Shown here: piece after piece, positions 59,712 to 61,200 of the stretch | How positions within the stretch are numbered: the first letter of the stretch is position 1 | Layout: each line of letters begins with the position of its first letter | Source: Dehalococcoidia bacterium | GTDB lineage: Bacteria > Chloroflexota > Dehalococcoidia > E44-bin15 | Direction: 5' to 3' | Assembly (NCBI GenBank): GCA_041649635.1 | Contig: JBAZMV010000008.1 | Span: forward strand, 1 to 61,200 | DNA: 61,200 nucleotides | The notes under the pieces: model-generated | Told to the model about the DNA's origin: nothing | Database searches by the model: none | Seen by the model: the letters and a program-made list of their open reading frames with translations, nothing else | Position numbers and translations under genes: made by a program

Positions 59712-60803
59712 CTACGGATTATCAAACGTCAGCCGCGCGCCGTATATGTCGTATGTATTCGGCAGTTCATTCCTGTCGTCTTCCCATACGACGATGTTCT
59801 CATAGATGGCCGGGTTCTGTTGCTGTCCGGGGTCGGTACATATCGCGAACTCCTCGCCTGTTTCCAGATTGTATCCGTAAATATCGCCGTTGTCGTTGCG
59901 ATAATCCGACCAGACGACTACATTACCATAGATAACAGGCGTTCCCATGGCGTCATGACTGGTCGTTAATGCGGTTTTGGTTTGAGTGGTAAGATTGTAG
60001 CTGTAAATGACACAAAGCCCTTCATTGCATTCGCTCCAAACCATGGTATCGCCGTATATGTCTGCGCTCGGCAGATCCTGCATGATTTCGTCATCCGTGA
60101 TCGCGAATTCCAGAAGCGAGGATAGATTGCAGCCGTATATTTCCGTGTTTAAAACGGGTTGAGGTTGCTGATGCAGTGTACTAAAATCCACCTTGCGGAA
60201 GTCCAGCCAGGTAACTAAATCGCCGTAAACTGAGGGGAACATCTTCATCGATTGATATGTGCTGACAGGGAAAACCTCGCCGGCGCTTAAATGGCATCCG
60301 TATATATAAGTTACATAATCAGTGTCTGCTCGATATTCCATCCATACCACCGTATCGCCTGAGATTGAGGGTGCCCCTTGACTATCGGGCTCGTTACATA
60401 TAATGAACTCACTCTCTGTTGATAGGTTGTATCCATAGATATCAGAGTTGGATGTATCCGAGTAATCATTGCGGCCGTCAGTCCAAACGACGATATCCCC
60501 ATCAATATCAAGGCTGCCTTGATAGCTATCTTCTGTACAGATAGGGAGTTCAACGCCATTGTTAAGGTTGTATCCGTATATATCGCCATTATCAAACAAA
60601 TCTTCGTCTTCATTACGGTAGTCTGTCCAGACGACAATGTTGCCCGATATGCTCGGGAATATCTGGTTACCGCCGGCGTTGCAGACAACGAATTCCTCAG
60701 CTACATAGGGTGTGGCGATTGCTTTGTTTCCGCATCCGATGGTCGTCAGAACGGTCGAAAGAAGGAAGAGAATGCTTAGAGAATAAACTGTTCTCCTTTT
60801 CAT
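59712..60803 (-). CDS. Beta-propeller lipoprotein, second copy
   Basis: 363 residues, ATG with GGAGGCG upstream, like its neighbour. Signal peptide (SILFLLSTVLTTIGC, Cys24 as lipidation site). Blades of the same type as 57754-58773, for example GNIVVWTDYRNEDEDLFDNG and NIVVWEDDRNELPNTYDIYG, seven in all but with longer loops. Paralog; probably exported. Function unknown. Confidence 0.85.
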   Translation of the reverse strand: MKRRTVYSLSILFLLSTVLTTIGCGNKAIATPYVAEEFVVCNAGGNQIFPSISGNIVVWTDYRNEDEDLFDNGDIYGYNLNNGVELPICTEDSYQGSLDIDGDIVVWTDGRNDYSDTSNSDIYGYNLSTESEFIICNEPDSQGAPSISGDTVVWMEYRADTDYVTYIYGCHLSAGEVFPVSTYQSMKMFPSVYGDLVTWLDFRKVDFSTLHQQPQPVLNTEIYGCNLSSLLEFAITDDEIMQDLPSADIYGDTMVWSECNEGLCVIYSYNLTTQTKTALTTSHDAMGTPVIYGNVVVWSDYRNDNGDIYGYNLETGEEFAICTDPGQQQNPAIYENIVVWEDDRNELPNTYDIYGARLTFDNP

Positions 60804-60818
60804 CAGCGCCTCCTTTTG

Positions 60819-61200
60819 CTACTCCTCAAACGTCAGCCGCGCTCCGTAGATATCGTCGTTGCCGTTGCGGCTGTCTGTCCAGACAACGATGTTATTAGAC
60901 ACGGCTGGTAATTCCTGTCCGGATGGGTTGAGGCAAATGGGAAACTTGATACCATCGGATAGGTTGCAGCCGTAGATATCGGTTGCATACCAGTAGTTGT
61001 TGCAATTCTCCTTCCATACTACGATGTTGCCGGAAATTGCGGGGCTCGATTGGCAGTAAGAATCGGCGCAGACGGGGAACTCAATACCGGAAGATAGATT
61101 ATATCCGTAGATATCGTTGTCCTCATAGATTTCTTTACGGCAGTCCGTCCATACGATGATGTCGCCATCGATCGCCGGGTTCAGTTGGTCGTCCTCATAG
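60819..61200 (-). CDS. Beta-propeller lipoprotein, third copy (5' part beyond the window)
   Basis: Partial: only the C-terminal 126 residues and TAG stop are in the window; the start lies to the right. Blades NPAIDGDIIVWTDCRKEIYE, SGNIVVWKENCNNYWYATDI, NNIVVWTDSRNGNDDIYGAR, ending LTFEE. Same type as the two paralogs downstream on the same strand; the array therefore has at least three members. Confidence 0.88.
   Translation of the reverse strand, partial: YEDDQLNPAIDGDIIVWTDCRKEIYEDNDIYGYNLSSGIEFPVCADSYCQSSPAISGNIVVWKENCNNYWYATDIYGCNLSDGIKFPICLNPSGQELPAVSNNIVVWTDSRNGNDDIYGARLTFEE

Overview
The window (61.2 kb) looks like chromosomal DNA of an anaerobic, GC-rich bacterium, most likely a Dehalococcoidia-type Chloroflexota. 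This is inference from gene content: HMG-CoA-synthase-like proteins fused to DUF35 domains, a ferredoxin-fused EtfA, a homocitrate/Re-citrate-synthase-like enzyme, a DUF5679 protein, a very large FAD/Fe-S oxidoreductase with a Met/Pro-rich tail, and cytosolic multi-PAS kinases. I see no rRNA, tRNA or CRISPR array. About 60 genes are supported, most on the minus strand.

Layout. 0-7.2 kb: an HMGCS-like/DUF35 protein, an aspartate-type aminotransferase, two duplicated zinc-ribbon proteins made of 18-residue helical repeats, and a HicB-HicA module. 7.3-10.8 kb: an SRPBCC protein, then an AT-rich island with a TIGR04255-type three-gene cassette and a fourth unknown protein. 10.8-16.5 kb: two MaoC-like dehydratases, two SDR-type dehydrogenases, a DUF6125-like protein and a tandem-duplicated Lrp/AsnC regulator. 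16.8-21.7 kb: a PAS histidine-kinase-like protein that lacks the usual phospho-histidines, then a second AT-rich segment with a transposase translationally coupled to a membrane protein. 21.8-34.2 kb: a PEBP protein, an HMGCS-like/thiolase operon, rsmG and a YbhN-type flippase, a MagIII/Nth-type glycosylase, trmO, a GIY-YIG protein, an acyl-CoA dehydrogenase-etfB-small protein-etfA operon, and a homocitrate/Re-citrate-synthase-like gene. 34.3-41.2 kb: the housekeeping set yceD-rpmF-fabD-nusB-acpP, opposed by an operon M20 hydrolase-BadF ATPase-plsX-trxA-trxB. 41.3-50.3 kb: an M50/CBS protease, speD-speB with a long leader, fmdB, an ArsR-FAD/FeS oxidoreductase operon carrying members of an unnamed 109-residue family (three in the window), and degV. 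50.5-61.2 kb: a giant 11-PAS kinase with its LuxR-type regulator, cinA, MOSC, and at least three beta-propeller lipoproteins.

The metabolic genes suggest CoA-thioester chemistry: acyl-CoA dehydrogenation with ETF, MaoC hydration, SDR oxidation and thiolysis. The HMGCS-like proteins probably act as partners of thiolases rather than as canonical synthases, because the expected Cys and His are replaced.

The most unusual feature is intergenic. At least ten copies of a three-hairpin element, about 20 palindromes of the form GTAGGGGC...GCCCCTAC and several other dispersed repeats fill the gaps. Their stems vary but stay self-complementary, and every three-hairpin copy I see has the same orientation whatever the neighbouring genes do. 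One copy lies inside cinA in frame and adds about 40 residues to the protein; another palindrome supplies the stop codon of a gene.
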